A stretch of 64,000 bases of DNA from RGIG3528 sp964653855 (GTDB lineage Bacteria > Bacillota > Clostridia > Lachnospirales > Lachnospiraceae). The notes beneath the pieces were generated by a model. It had not been told where the DNA came from. It made no database searches and was given only the letters and a program-made list of their open reading frames with translations. Of the stretch, positions 8,083-16,313 are shown piece after piece. The position numbers and the translations under genes were made by a program. The stretch's first letter is position 1. The number at the start of each line of letters is the position of its first letter. The stretch covers positions 62,001-126,000 of the forward strand of contig CAZZFV010000001.1 of the NCBI GenBank assembly GCA_964653855.1. The letters are read 5' to 3'.

Positions 8083-9380
8083 AAAAAATAAAGTTGAATG
8101 AGGAAAACAAAAAGAAATTACAGGATGTGCTCATAAAGAGAAAGCCGGGAAATTACGGGGAGCAGGAAAAAGCGGTTAAAGAAATTCTCGAAAACGTAAA
8201 ACAGAACGGCGATGCGGCGGTATTTTCGTATACCGAAAAGTTTGACGGCGCAAAAATAAACGAAAACAATATAAGAGTCACAAAGGAAGAAATCGACGAG
8301 GCTTTATGGGCAATAGATCCCGAAGTTTTAAGCGTAATCAAAAAAGCCGCCGAAAACATAAAAACTTATCACATGAAGCAAAAGCAATACAGCTGGTTTG
8401 ACAGTGACGAATCGGGAATAATTGTCGGGCAAAAAGTGACGGCGCTTGACAGAGTGGGGGTTTATGTGCCGGGCGGAAAGGCGGCATATCCGTCGTCCGT
8501 GCTTATGAACGTGATTCCGGCAAGTGTTGCGGGCGTTAAAAATATTGTAATGGTGACACCTCCGGGACGTGACGGTAAAGTAAATCCGGGGACCCTTTGT
8601 GCGGCGTATGTCGCGGGCGTCACCGAAATATACAAGGCGGGCGGAGCACAGGCGATTGCGGCTCTTGCTTACGGGACGGATACAATTAAGAAAGTTGATA
8701 AGATTGTGGGCCCCGGAAATATATTTGTCGCACTCGCAAAAAAAGCTGTTTACGGAGAAGTTGCGATAGATTCGATTGCGGGACCGTCGGAAGTAATGGT
8801 TCTTGCGGACGAAAGCGCAAATCCCAAGTATGTTGCGGCAGATCTCTTGTCACAGGCGGAGCATGACGAACTCGCAAGTGCGATACTTGTGACGACAAGC
8901 GAGAATTTCGCCGACAGGGTGCTTACGGAAATCGAATATTTTGCGAATAATCTGACCAGAAAAGATATTATAAAAAAGTCACTCGATAATTTCGGATTCG
9001 TGCTTATTGCGGAAAATATCGGGGATGCGATCGACGCGGTAAACGAAATTGCAAGCGAACACCTTGAAATATTGACTCGCGATCCGTTCCTCACAATGAC
9101 GAAAATCAAAAATGCGGGTGCAATTTTCCTCGGCGAATATTCGAGCGAGCCGCTCGGAGATTATTTTGCGGGACCGAATCATGTGCTTCCGACAAACGGA
9201 ACGGCAAAATTTTTCTCTGCTTTGTCTGTTGACGACTTTATAAAAAAGAGCAGCATCATATCGTATTCAAAGGAAGCTTTGTATCCGATACACGATGACA
9301 TAATCACGTTTGCGCGTGCGGAAGGACTTACGGCGCATGCGAATTCGATCGCCGTGAGATTCGATAAAGAGGTGAAGTGA
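8079..9380 (+). CDS. hisD: Histidinol dehydrogenase HisD
   Basis: Zinc- and NAD-dependent enzyme for the last two oxidations, histidinol to histidine. At 433 residues it is full length. Conserved blocks are VGVYVPGGKAAYPSSVLMN, KIVGPGNIFVALAKK, IAGPSEVMVLADESA, LLSQAEHDE with zinc-site Gln and His, and FAGPNHVLPTNGTAKF with the catalytic histidine region. Start and stop overlap both neighbours (ATGA and TGATG), so it is translationally coupled within the his operon. Confidence 0.95.
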   Translation: MKKIKLNEENKKKLQDVLIKRKPGNYGEQEKAVKEILENVKQNGDAAVFSYTEKFDGAKINENNIRVTKEEIDEALWAIDPEVLSVIKKAAENIKTYHMKQKQYSWFDSDESGIIVGQKVTALDRVGVYVPGGKAAYPSSVLMNVIPASVAGVKNIVMVTPPGRDGKVNPGTLCAAYVAGVTEIYKAGGAQAIAALAYGTDTIKKVDKIVGPGNIFVALAKKAVYGEVAIDSIAGPSEVMVLADESANPKYVAADLLSQAEHDELASAILVTTSENFADRVLTEIEYFANNLTRKDIIKKSLDNFGFVLIAENIGDAIDAVNEIASEHLEILTRDPFLTMTKIKNAGAIFLGEYSSEPLGDYFAGPNHVLPTNGTAKFFSALSVDDFIKKSSIISYSKEALYPIHDDIITFARAEGLTAHANSIAVRFDKEVK

Positions 9381-9964
9381 TGAGAAAAGGAATAATCGAA
9401 AGGAAAACTGCGGAAACATGCATTACGTGCGAAATCGATCTTGACGGTACGGGAGTGTCGGAAGTGGATACGGGGATCGGATTTTTTGACCACATGCTCA
9501 CGGCATTTTCGCGTCACGGATTTTTTGACTTAAAGCTTAAATGCACGGGCGACTTAAACGTTGATTCGCATCATACGACAGAAGACGTGGGGATTGTTCT
9601 CGGGAGCGCAATAGATATGGCACTCGGCAAAAAAGAAAAAATTACGCGCTACGGAGATTCTTTGCTTCCCATGGATGAAACGCTTGTGTTATGCGCAATA
9701 GATTTATGCGGACGCCCGTATTTAAATTTTGACGTAAATTTTACCGTTCCTAAAATCGGTGAATTCGATACGGAAATGGCGCGGGAATTCTTCTATGCCG
9801 TTTCTTATTCCGCAAAAATGAACCTTCATTTAAAGGAAATGGCGGGAATCAACAACCATCATAAGGCGGAAGCGTGCTTTAAGGCTTTTGCGAAGGCTTT
9901 GTCCAAAGCCGTTACAATTAACGAAAGGATAAGCGGAACTCTTTCCACAAAGGGGACGCTTTAA
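9380..9964 (+). CDS. hisB: Imidazoleglycerol-phosphate dehydratase HisB
   Basis: Dehydrates imidazoleglycerol phosphate to imidazoleacetol phosphate. This is the monofunctional form of 194 residues, without the histidinol-phosphatase domain of enteric HisB. Metal-binding histidines are in FFDHMLTAFSRHG, DSHHTTEDVG and GINNHHKAEACFKA. I place the start at ATG 9380, overlapping the hisD stop as TGATG with GAGGTG upstream, rather than the GTG three bases before. Histidinol phosphatase and HisC must be elsewhere. Confidence 0.95.
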   Translation: MRKGIIERKTAETCITCEIDLDGTGVSEVDTGIGFFDHMLTAFSRHGFFDLKLKCTGDLNVDSHHTTEDVGIVLGSAIDMALGKKEKITRYGDSLLPMDETLVLCAIDLCGRPYLNFDVNFTVPKIGEFDTEMAREFFYAVSYSAKMNLHLKEMAGINNHHKAEACFKAFAKALSKAVTINERISGTLSTKGTL

Positions 9965-9969
9965 ATGAT

Positions 9970-10692
9970 ATGAGACTTTATCCCGCAATCGATATAAAAG
10001 ACAAAAAATGCGTGCGCTTATGTCAGGGCGTATACGAAAACAAAAAGATTTATTCCGATTCACCGTGGGATGTGGCACGTGATTTTGAAAAAAAGAATGC
10101 GAAGGCGATTCACATAGTGGATCTTGACGGCGCACGGGGTGACACACACGTAAACGAAGACACGATCAAAAGAATTACGGAAAGCGTCTCCGTTATGACC
10201 GAAATAGGCGGCGGAATAAGGAGCCTTTTCGATATCGAAAAGAAACTGAAACTCGGTATTTCGCGTGTGATAATAGGGACAAAGGCGCTTGAAAGTCCCG
10301 AATTTGTGCGTGACGCCATTAAAAATTTCGGCGAAGAAAGAATTGTTGTCGGAATAGACGCGAAAAACGGCCTTGTGGCGGTAAACGGCTGGGAAAAGGT
10401 AACAAAAAAAGAGGCAGTTTCCTTCGGAATCGTTATGCGTGAAATGGGCGTAAAAACGATTATTTATACGGATATTTCAAAAGACGGAATGATGACGGGA
10501 CCGAATGTAATTGAAACCGAAAACATGATAACAAAAACAGGGCTTAACATAGTTGCGTCCGGCGGAGTGTCAAGCATATGCGATTTGAGGCACCTTCATA
10601 AAATCGGCGCCTCGGGAGTCATACTCGGTAAATCCCTTTACGAAAACAAAATTGATTTGGAAGAGGCAATAAAGGAGTTTGAAAATGAGTAA
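9970..10692 (+). CDS. hisA: ProFAR isomerase HisA
   Basis: Beta-alpha barrel enzyme that isomerises ProFAR to PRFAR. The catalytic aspartates are visible in LYPAIDIKDKKCVRLCQG near the N-terminus and TDISKDGMMTGPN at about residue 170, with phosphate-binding glycine blocks VMTEIGGGIRS and IVASGGVSS. Its 240 residues are typical. The ATG has AAAGGGG about 13 bases upstream. Normally hisH and hisF flank hisA in Firmicutes; here hisA is followed directly by the HisIE fusion with an 8-base overlap. Confidence 0.93.
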   Translation: MRLYPAIDIKDKKCVRLCQGVYENKKIYSDSPWDVARDFEKKNAKAIHIVDLDGARGDTHVNEDTIKRITESVSVMTEIGGGIRSLFDIEKKLKLGISRVIIGTKALESPEFVRDAIKNFGEERIVVGIDAKNGLVAVNGWEKVTKKEAVSFGIVMREMGVKTIIYTDISKDGMMTGPNVIETENMITKTGLNIVASGGVSSICDLRHLHKIGASGVILGKSLYENKIDLEEAIKEFENE

Positions 10693-11962
10693 AAAGATAA
10701 TTGCGTCCGTCGATGCGGAAAACGAAACGGAAGAAAGAATACTTTCTCTTGTGTCGGAATACGAAAATTCCGGTGCAGACATGTTATATATTTACAATTT
10801 TTCAAAGTCTTTCGAAAAACGTGAAAAATTTATAAGTTTACTCAGGCGTGTGCGTGATCTGACGGATTTGCCGTACCTTGCGGGTGTATATACGGAAAAG
10901 CTTGAAGACGTAAAAAAAGCATATTATTCGGGTGCGGAAGCGGTTGTACTTGACCCCGAAAAAATGTCTGACGAAAGTTTAATCGCCGAAAGCGTCACAA
11001 AAATAGGAAAAGATAAGGTCTGGGTGCTCGTAAACTTCGGGTCCGATTACAAGGAAGAAAAAATCAACGATATCGGCGCCGCATGCGAAAAATACATGTC
11101 GTACGGCGTACACGGGATTATGGGAAAACATGTTATGATCGGGCCCACGACGCTTGAATTCCTAAAAAATTCCGCGTTTCCGATCATTGTCCGTGATTCT
11201 TTGGAACGAAATTCGATAACGGCATTTATGGAAGCGGAAAGTGTCATAGGCGTCGCAACCGGCTTTTATGCGGGAAGAAACATATTTACGGTTAAAAGTT
11301 CGCTCAAAGAACAGGGATATGACGTCGGGACAATAGGAAACAACCTTGGATTTTCCGATTTTAAGATAAACGAAAAAGGGCTTATTCCCGTCGTTGTGCA
11401 GGATTATAAGACAAGCGAAGTCCTTATGCTCGCATACATGAATGCGGAAGCATACGAAAAAACGCTTTCGACGGGAAAAATGACATATTGGTCGAGAAGC
11501 AGGAACGAGTTATGGGTAAAGGGCGAAACATCGGGGCACTTTCAATATGTCAAGGATTTGTATATAGACTGCGACAGCGACACCCTTCTCGCAAAGGTAA
11601 AGCAAGTTGGGGCGGCATGTCATACGGGAAATTATTCGTGCTTCTTTACGGAAATTTTTAAGGGAGAGTATGAAGACAAGAATATAAAGAACGTGCTTGA
11701 AGACGTTTTTAACGTGATTCTTGACAGAAAAGCAAATCCCAAGCCCGGCAGCTATACAAATTATCTTTTTGACAAGGGAATCGACAAAATCCTCAAAAAA
11801 TGCGGTGAAGAGGCAACGGAAATCGTTATTGCCGCAAAAAATCCCGACCATGAGGAACTGCGTTACGAAATCGCCGACTTCCTTTATCACATGATGGTAT
11901 TGATGGCGGATACGGGACTTACGTGGGAAGATATCATGAGAGAATTAAAATCAAGAGAATGA
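10685..11962 (+). CDS. hisIE: HisIE with an N-terminal degenerate HisF-like barrel
   Basis: Residues from about 222 to the end are a normal HisIE. The cyclohydrolase part has QDYKTSEVLMLAYMN, YIDCDSDTLL metal ligands and GAACHTGNYSCFF. The pyrophosphohydrolase part, from about 335, has KPGSYTNYLFDKGIDKIL and CGEEATEIVIAAKN. The first 220 residues look like a worn HisF/HisA barrel: the first aspartate remains (IIASVDAE), but the HisF D130 position appears as N117 (VLVNFG) and the second catalytic aspartate block reads MGKHVMIG. It is probably structural or regulatory. I chose ATG 10685, with AAGGAG seven bases upstream. From memory, similar long HisIE proteins occur in other Lachnospiraceae. 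Confidence 0.87.
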   Translation: MSKKIIASVDAENETEERILSLVSEYENSGADMLYIYNFSKSFEKREKFISLLRRVRDLTDLPYLAGVYTEKLEDVKKAYYSGAEAVVLDPEKMSDESLIAESVTKIGKDKVWVLVNFGSDYKEEKINDIGAACEKYMSYGVHGIMGKHVMIGPTTLEFLKNSAFPIIVRDSLERNSITAFMEAESVIGVATGFYAGRNIFTVKSSLKEQGYDVGTIGNNLGFSDFKINEKGLIPVVVQDYKTSEVLMLAYMNAEAYEKTLSTGKMTYWSRSRNELWVKGETSGHFQYVKDLYIDCDSDTLLAKVKQVGAACHTGNYSCFFTEIFKGEYEDKNIKNVLEDVFNVILDRKANPKPGSYTNYLFDKGIDKILKKCGEEATEIVIAAKNPDHEELRYEIADFLYHMMVLMADTGLTWEDIMRELKSRE

Positions 11963-11990
11963 TTATTGATGTTTTTTTAAACAAGTGATT

Positions 11991-12044
11991 AAATTGTATT
12001 GTCGGAAATGACGTTACGGGATTTTTTGACGATACAATTTTTTT
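11991..12044 (+). terminator. Rho-independent terminator of the his operon
   Basis: A 13-bp stem, AAATTGTATTGTC (11991-12003) against GACGATACAATTT (12028-12040) with one T-G wobble, a 24-base loop and a following T-run. It closes the his operon and separates it from the ABC ATPase pair. The rest of the 160-base gap, to 12122, contains weak imperfect dyads but no promoter I would call. Confidence 0.8.
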
Positions 12045-12122
12045 GTTGTACGGGATGCGGTTTGTAATGCCGTATGGGGTTAACGCCACCGTATTTTATG
12101 TAATGTTTCTTTGGGGGATCAA

Positions 12123-12800
12123 ATGGATATCGTATCGGTTAAGGGTTTAAACAAAAAATTTAAGATTGCGGACGGAGAATTGCATGTCTTAAAAAATATC
12201 GATTTGACGATACCGGACAAAGCGCTCGCGATTTTAAAAGGGCGTTCGGGATCGGGCAAAACAACGCTTATCAATATACTTGGTGCACTTGACGCACCGA
12301 CGTCGGGAGAGGTGACGGTTAACGGGAAAAATATTACCTGTATGTCGGATTACCAAAAAGAAAATTTAAGACGTACCGAAATCGGATATGTTTTCCAGTC
12401 CGTTTCGCTTATTCCCATGATGAGTGCTTTTGAAAACGTCGAATTTGCACTAAGACTTGCGGGAATCGAAGAGCAAAGAAAAAAGCGCGCGGAGGAATGC
12501 CTGAAAATGGTCGGGCTCGGCGGCAGAATGCACCACATGCCGCAGGAAATGTCGGGCGGTGAGCAACAGCGTGTTGCGATTGCGCGTGCGATTGCGCATA
12601 AGCCGAAAATCCTTTTCGCCGACGAACCGACCGCTGAACTCGATTCGCAAACGGCGGCGTCCGTTGTGAAGCTTTTTAAGGAACTTGTCGAGCACGAAAA
12701 TCTTTCGATTGTCATGACAACGCACGATATGGGACTTATGGATGCGGGAAATGTGATATTTGAACTGGAAGACGGGGAGATTGTGAATGGAAAACAATGA
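12123..12800 (+). CDS. ABC transporter ATP-binding protein, MacB/LolD type
   Basis: Nucleotide-binding subunit of an ABC transporter. Walker A is GRSGSGKTTLIN (about residues 38-49), the Q-loop lies in YVFQSVSLIPMMSAFENVEF, the signature is MSGGEQQRVAIARAIA, Walker B is ILFADEPTAELDS and the switch histidine is in MTTHD. The MSGGEQQ signature and short 225-residue build fit the MacB/LolD/FtsE group that works with FtsX-like permeases. I chose ATG 12123, preceded by GGGGGAT, over the TTG at 12111. It overlaps the next ATPase gene by 14 bases. No permease is adjacent. Confidence 0.9.
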   Translation: MDIVSVKGLNKKFKIADGELHVLKNIDLTIPDKALAILKGRSGSGKTTLINILGALDAPTSGEVTVNGKNITCMSDYQKENLRRTEIGYVFQSVSLIPMMSAFENVEFALRLAGIEEQRKKRAEECLKMVGLGGRMHHMPQEMSGGEQQRVAIARAIAHKPKILFADEPTAELDSQTAASVVKLFKELVEHENLSIVMTTHDMGLMDAGNVIFELEDGEIVNGKQ

Positions 12801-13674
12801 CATAATGATAAAGGCCGACAACCTTGTAAAAATATACAAAACAAAAGACATTGAAGTTATGGCATTGCAAGGACTGGATCTCACCGTGAAAAAAAGCGAA
12901 CTCCTTGCGATTATAGGAAATTCGGGCTCGGGTAAATCGACATTTTTAAACATGCTCGGCGGACTCGATAAGCCGACCGCGGGAAAATTGTGGGTTGCGG
13001 GGCACGATCTGTTTAAAATGACCGAGCGCGAAAAGGTAAAATATAAGCGGGATGCGGTAGGATTTGTGTGGCAAAATAACGCGAGAAACTTAATTCCCTA
13101 TCTTACGGCTCTCGAAAACATAATGCTTCCGATGGAAATAAAAAACGAAGGAAAAATGAAGGAACGCGCCTTGCAGCTCCTAGACACGGTGGGGCTTTCC
13201 GCAAAGAAACACTCAAAGCTCAATATGCTTTCGGGTGGTGAACAGCAGCGTATAGCAATCGCGATTGCGCTTGCGAATGCGCCGGAACTCTTGCTTGCGG
13301 ACGAGCCGACGGGCTCGGTTGACAGAAAAACCGCCGATTATATTTTTGACATTTTTAAGCGTCTGAATTCAGAAACGGGGCAGACGATATTAATTGTCAC
13401 GCACGACGTAACACTTTCAAAAAAGGTAAGAAGAGTGGTTGCGATTAGGGACGGAAAAATTTCGAGCGAAAGAATATTAAAGGAACAATATGCGGACTGC
13501 TTAAGCGACGCGGTTGACTGGATGAGTCTCGACACGCAGGAAGAATATTCTGTTGTCGATAAGGTGGGGCGTGTGCAACTTCCTCACGATCTCTTGGAAA
13601 AACTTGACTTAAATTCAAATAAGGTCAAGGTAACAATGAACGACAAAAAAATAATCATAGAAAATCCCGGGTGA
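12787..13674 (+). CDS. ABC transporter ATP-binding protein with AbrB-like C-terminal tail
   Basis: Second ATPase of the pair, with Walker A GNSGSGKSTFLNMLGG, signature LSGGEQQRIAIAIALA, Walker B LLLADEPTGSVD and switch IVTHD. Its 295 residues exceed the usual 230 because of a tail from about residue 250, with VDKVGRVQLPHDLLEKLDL and KVKVTMNDKKIIIENPG. This looks like an AbrB/SpoVT swapped-hairpin half-unit, which normally dimerises. With the upstream gene it could form a heterodimeric ATPase, but no membrane subunit is encoded before or after: the operon starts after the his terminator and ends at a terminator right behind this gene. Substrate unknown. Confidence 0.88.
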   Translation: MENNDIMIKADNLVKIYKTKDIEVMALQGLDLTVKKSELLAIIGNSGSGKSTFLNMLGGLDKPTAGKLWVAGHDLFKMTEREKVKYKRDAVGFVWQNNARNLIPYLTALENIMLPMEIKNEGKMKERALQLLDTVGLSAKKHSKLNMLSGGEQQRIAIAIALANAPELLLADEPTGSVDRKTADYIFDIFKRLNSETGQTILIVTHDVTLSKKVRRVVAIRDGKISSERILKEQYADCLSDAVDWMSLDTQEEYSVVDKVGRVQLPHDLLEKLDLNSNKVKVTMNDKKIIIENPG

Positions 13675-13695
13675 AATTAACCACGGGATTTTTTT
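13661..13695 (+). terminator. Terminator after the ABC ATPase pair
   Basis: AAATCCCG (13662-13669) pairs with CGGGATTT (13684-13691) and is followed by a T-run. The left arm overlaps the last codons of the upstream gene. Confidence 0.85.
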
Positions 13696-13768
13696 ACGGA
13701 AAAAATTAAAGTATGTGTGATTCTGTTTTATTTCTCAAAAATTTATGGCATAAAGTGTGAAGATGTTG

Positions 13769-13774
13769 TATAAT
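13769..13774 (+). promoter_or_regulatory. Probable -10 box before the small membrane gene and asp23
   Basis: A perfect TATAAT lies 36 bases before the ATG at 13810. About 17 bases further upstream there is only a weak -35 match (TGGCAT). It follows a terminator and precedes a strong ribosome site, so a promoter is expected here. Confidence 0.45.
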
Positions 13775-13809
13775 GCGTTACAAAGTGTTTTTTTGAAAGG
13801 AGTTTATTT

Positions 13810-13944
13810 ATGTGGATGGATTTGGTAAACGATTTATTTAACTCCGTACTTCAATATGTAATCACGGGTGTTTTTGCTTTTACATGTGCTTTTGTGGGTG
13901 TTAAATTACGCCAAAAGCATGACAATAAGGAACAAAATATTTGA
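13810..13944 (+). CDS. Small single-span membrane protein, 44 residues
   Basis: A short frame starting MWMDLVNDLFNSVL, with one hydrophobic stretch (about residues 15-32, YVITGVFAFTCAFVGVKL) and a polar, charged tail RQKHDNKEQNI. AAGGAG stands seven bases before the ATG, a TATAAT box is upstream, and an Asp23 gene starts 17 bases after the stop. In many Firmicutes, small membrane proteins such as AmaP or DUF2273 accompany Asp23 and anchor it; this could be a much shorter partner, but no family is recognised. The ribosome site and position support real translation. Confidence 0.65.
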   Translation: MWMDLVNDLFNSVLQYVITGVFAFTCAFVGVKLRQKHDNKEQNI

Positions 13945-13961
13945 TATAAGGGGAAATTGAT

Positions 13962-14336
13962 ATGCCTACAGAAAATTTTAATCTTTTGGAAGAGGAAAGA
14001 GGCGACGCATCCGTTAAGATTTCGACGGATGTCATTGCGACGGTTGCCGCACTTGCCGCCGCTGAGACTGAGGGAGTGGATTCGCTTTACGGCGGGCTCA
14101 CTTACGACGCAATTAAAAAATACGGAATCAAAAACGGACAAAAGGCCGTAAACGTAATATTTAACGCCGACGAGAGAAAAGTAAATTGTATGCTCAACAT
14201 TTCGATAAAGTACGGTTATTCGATTCCGAAAACCTGTGAAAATGTTCAGGAAAAGGTAAAATCCGCGCTTGAGTCGATGGTCGGAGTCGAGGTCCTTGAC
14301 GTTAAGATTACGATAAGCGACGTTAACGTAAAATAG
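13962..14336 (+). CDS. Asp23/Gls24 family envelope stress protein
   Basis: A soluble 124-residue protein of the alkaline-shock Asp23 family, which coats the inner membrane face through membrane anchors. Family features are VKISTDVIATVAALAAAETEGVDS at the start, an alternating-strand middle (VNVIFNADERKVNCMLNISI) and the C-terminal VGVEVLDVKITISDVNV. It lies just after a 44-residue membrane protein and just before nusB, the usual Firmicutes place. A good GGGGA ribosome site precedes the ATG. Confidence 0.92.
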   Translation: MPTENFNLLEEERGDASVKISTDVIATVAALAAAETEGVDSLYGGLTYDAIKKYGIKNGQKAVNVIFNADERKVNCMLNISIKYGYSIPKTCENVQEKVKSALESMVGVEVLDVKITISDVNVK

Positions 14337-14393
14337 GACTTTTACAATAACGAATACAATGCACCTTGGAAATTATATATGAAAGGTAACGAT

Positions 14394-14798
14394 ATGAACA
14401 AACGCGAGGAACGTGAAAAACTTTTTCAATTGATTTTTGACTGTGACTTTTATGAAAAGGCGGATTTGGAAGAACAATTCGACTTGTTCAGACGTCTTCA
14501 AATGGCATCAGAAAAAGAAGCATTTGAGGGAATAAAGAAAAAGGCGGAAGAAATTATCGCTAAAACCGGCGAAATCGACATGATGCTTACAAAGGCATCG
14601 ACCGGCTGGCCGCTCAACCGCATGGGAAAATGTGAGCTTTCGATAATGCGTCTTGCGGCATACGAGATTTTGTATGACGAGGAAGTTCCGACAAGCGTTG
14701 CGATAAACGAAGCCGTTGAACTCGGGAAAACGTACGGAAGCGATTCGGCACCGAGTTTTATAAACGGAGTGCTCGGGAAACTCGCACGCGGAGTATAG
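14394..14798 (+). CDS. nusB: Transcription antitermination factor NusB
   Basis: Binds boxA RNA with NusE (S10) during rRNA antitermination. All-helical 134-residue protein, with NKREEREKLFQLIFDCDFY at the start, WPLNRMGKCELSIMRLAAYE in the middle and the C-terminal block VPTSVAINEAVELGKTYGS then FINGVLGKLAR. I chose ATG 14394, after GAAAGGTAACGAT, over the ATG at 14379, because the NusB fold begins at once there. It precedes xseA by 22 bases, a common clostridial order. Confidence 0.93.
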   Translation: MNKREEREKLFQLIFDCDFYEKADLEEQFDLFRRLQMASEKEAFEGIKKKAEEIIAKTGEIDMMLTKASTGWPLNRMGKCELSIMRLAAYEILYDEEVPTSVAINEAVELGKTYGSDSAPSFINGVLGKLARGV

Positions 14799-14820
14799 TC
14801 TTTTTTACAGAGGTAAATGT

Positions 14821-16104
14821 ATGGCTTATTCCGAATTCAAACAAACAACTTATTCCGTTTCAAGCTTATCCGCATACATAAAAGGAATGTTTAACAGGGA
14901 CGATATTTTAAGTCATGTTTATGTAAAGGGAGAGGTCTCAAATTGCAAATATCATCAAACCGGACATATATATTTTACTTTAAAGGATAATAATGCGCAG
15001 ATATCGTGCGTAATGTTTGCCGGTTCGAGAAGGACCGGCATTTCTTTTGAGTTAAAAGACGGACAGAGCGTGATTGTGTACGGATATGTGTCCGTTTACG
15101 AAAAATCGGGGACGTATCAGATCTATGCGCAAAATGTTGCTTTGGACGGGGCGGGACGCCTCTATGAGGAGCTTGAAATATTAAAAAAGAAGCTTTCCTC
15201 GGAAGGTCTTTTTGATGCGTCAAAAAAAAAGCAAATCCCAAAATATGCGATGACGATCGGAATTGTGACCGCAAGTACGGGAGCGGCGATTCATGACATA
15301 TGTACGGTTGCGGGAAGAAGGAATCCGTATGTTCGCCTTATTTTGTATCCTGCACAGGTGCAGGGCGCGGGTGCGGCGGAAACAATCGTAAAGGGAATAA
15401 AGTGTTTGGACGGTAAAGTCGACACGATTATCATAGGGCGCGGCGGCGGATCGATAGAAGATCTTTGGCCGTTTAACGAGGAAATCGTAGTACGTGCGGT
15501 TTACGAATGCAACACGCCGATTATTTCCGCGGTTGGACACGAAACGGATTTTTTGCTTTCGGATCCGGCAGCCGATTTGCGCGCGGCAACACCTTCCGCA
15601 GCCGCAGAACTTGCGGTATTTAAGCTCAGCGACTTTGAAGAAAACATGGCGCTCATGCATGAAAGACTTTATGATGCTTTTTACGCTCAAATCGATTCAT
15701 TAAAATTAAGGCTTTCAAACGCCGAATTGAAACTCAAAAAAAACAGCCCGGCATCAAAGCTTGAATTAAAAAAGCAAATGCTCGCGGAAAGAGAAAAGCG
15801 TCTTAAAGCCGCAATGAAGGGATATGTTTCCGATAAAAAAAATGCGGCACTCAGAACTAAGGAAAGATTTAAAAACGCATTTTATAATTTGTTTGAAGCA
15901 AAGAAAAACGACATAAAAATCCGTGCATCGAGGCTTGTTCTTTTAAATCCCGCGGCAAGATTAAAAAGCGGATTTTCTTATGTTGCGGATGAGTCTGGAA
16001 AAAACGTGACAAGCATAAAACAGGTAAATTCGGGCGATTTACTTACGATTTATGTGACGGACGGAAATATTTCGGCTACGGTTACGGAGGCAAAGAAAAA
16101 ATAA
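14821..16104 (+). CDS. xseA: Exodeoxyribonuclease VII large subunit XseA
   Basis: Catalytic subunit of the single-strand-specific exonuclease VII. An OB-fold domain spans about residues 1-100 (YVKGEVSNCKYHQTGHIYFT). The nuclease domain follows, with IIIGRGGGSIEDLWPFNEE and ISAVGHETDFLLSDPAADLR, then a long helical stretch (about 270-385) and a C-terminal RLKSGFSYVAD element. Length 427 is normal. It shares a base with xseB at TAATG, which keeps the two subunits in step. Confidence 0.95.
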   Translation: MAYSEFKQTTYSVSSLSAYIKGMFNRDDILSHVYVKGEVSNCKYHQTGHIYFTLKDNNAQISCVMFAGSRRTGISFELKDGQSVIVYGYVSVYEKSGTYQIYAQNVALDGAGRLYEELEILKKKLSSEGLFDASKKKQIPKYAMTIGIVTASTGAAIHDICTVAGRRNPYVRLILYPAQVQGAGAAETIVKGIKCLDGKVDTIIIGRGGGSIEDLWPFNEEIVVRAVYECNTPIISAVGHETDFLLSDPAADLRAATPSAAAELAVFKLSDFEENMALMHERLYDAFYAQIDSLKLRLSNAELKLKKNSPASKLELKKQMLAEREKRLKAAMKGYVSDKKNAALRTKERFKNAFYNLFEAKKNDIKIRASRLVLLNPAARLKSGFSYVADESGKNVTSIKQVNSGDLLTIYVTDGNISATVTEAKKK

Positions 16105-16313
16105 TGGCAAAGAGTAAAGCAAACGAAAACATAAATATCGAAGAAAATCTTAAAAAGCTTGACGAAGTGATAGGAATGCTTGAATCCGGTGAATTGCCGC
16201 TTGAAGACGCATTTCAAAAGTATAAAGACGGAATGGATTTGCTGCTTAAATGCAATTCCCAAATAGACAGGGTTGAAAAAGAACTCGAAGTTCTTGAAAC
16301 GGAAGGTGTCTGA
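16104..16313 (+). CDS. xseB: Exodeoxyribonuclease VII small subunit XseB
   Basis: Small helical partner of XseA. The 69 residues contain the family core NLKKLDEVIGMLESGELPLE with EDAFQKYKDGMDLL close behind, forming a helical hairpin that wraps the large subunit. It is coupled to xseA (TAATG) and to the prenyltransferase gene (TGATG). Confidence 0.93.
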   Translation: MAKSKANENINIEENLKKLDEVIGMLESGELPLEDAFQKYKDGMDLLLKCNSQIDRVEKELEVLETEGV

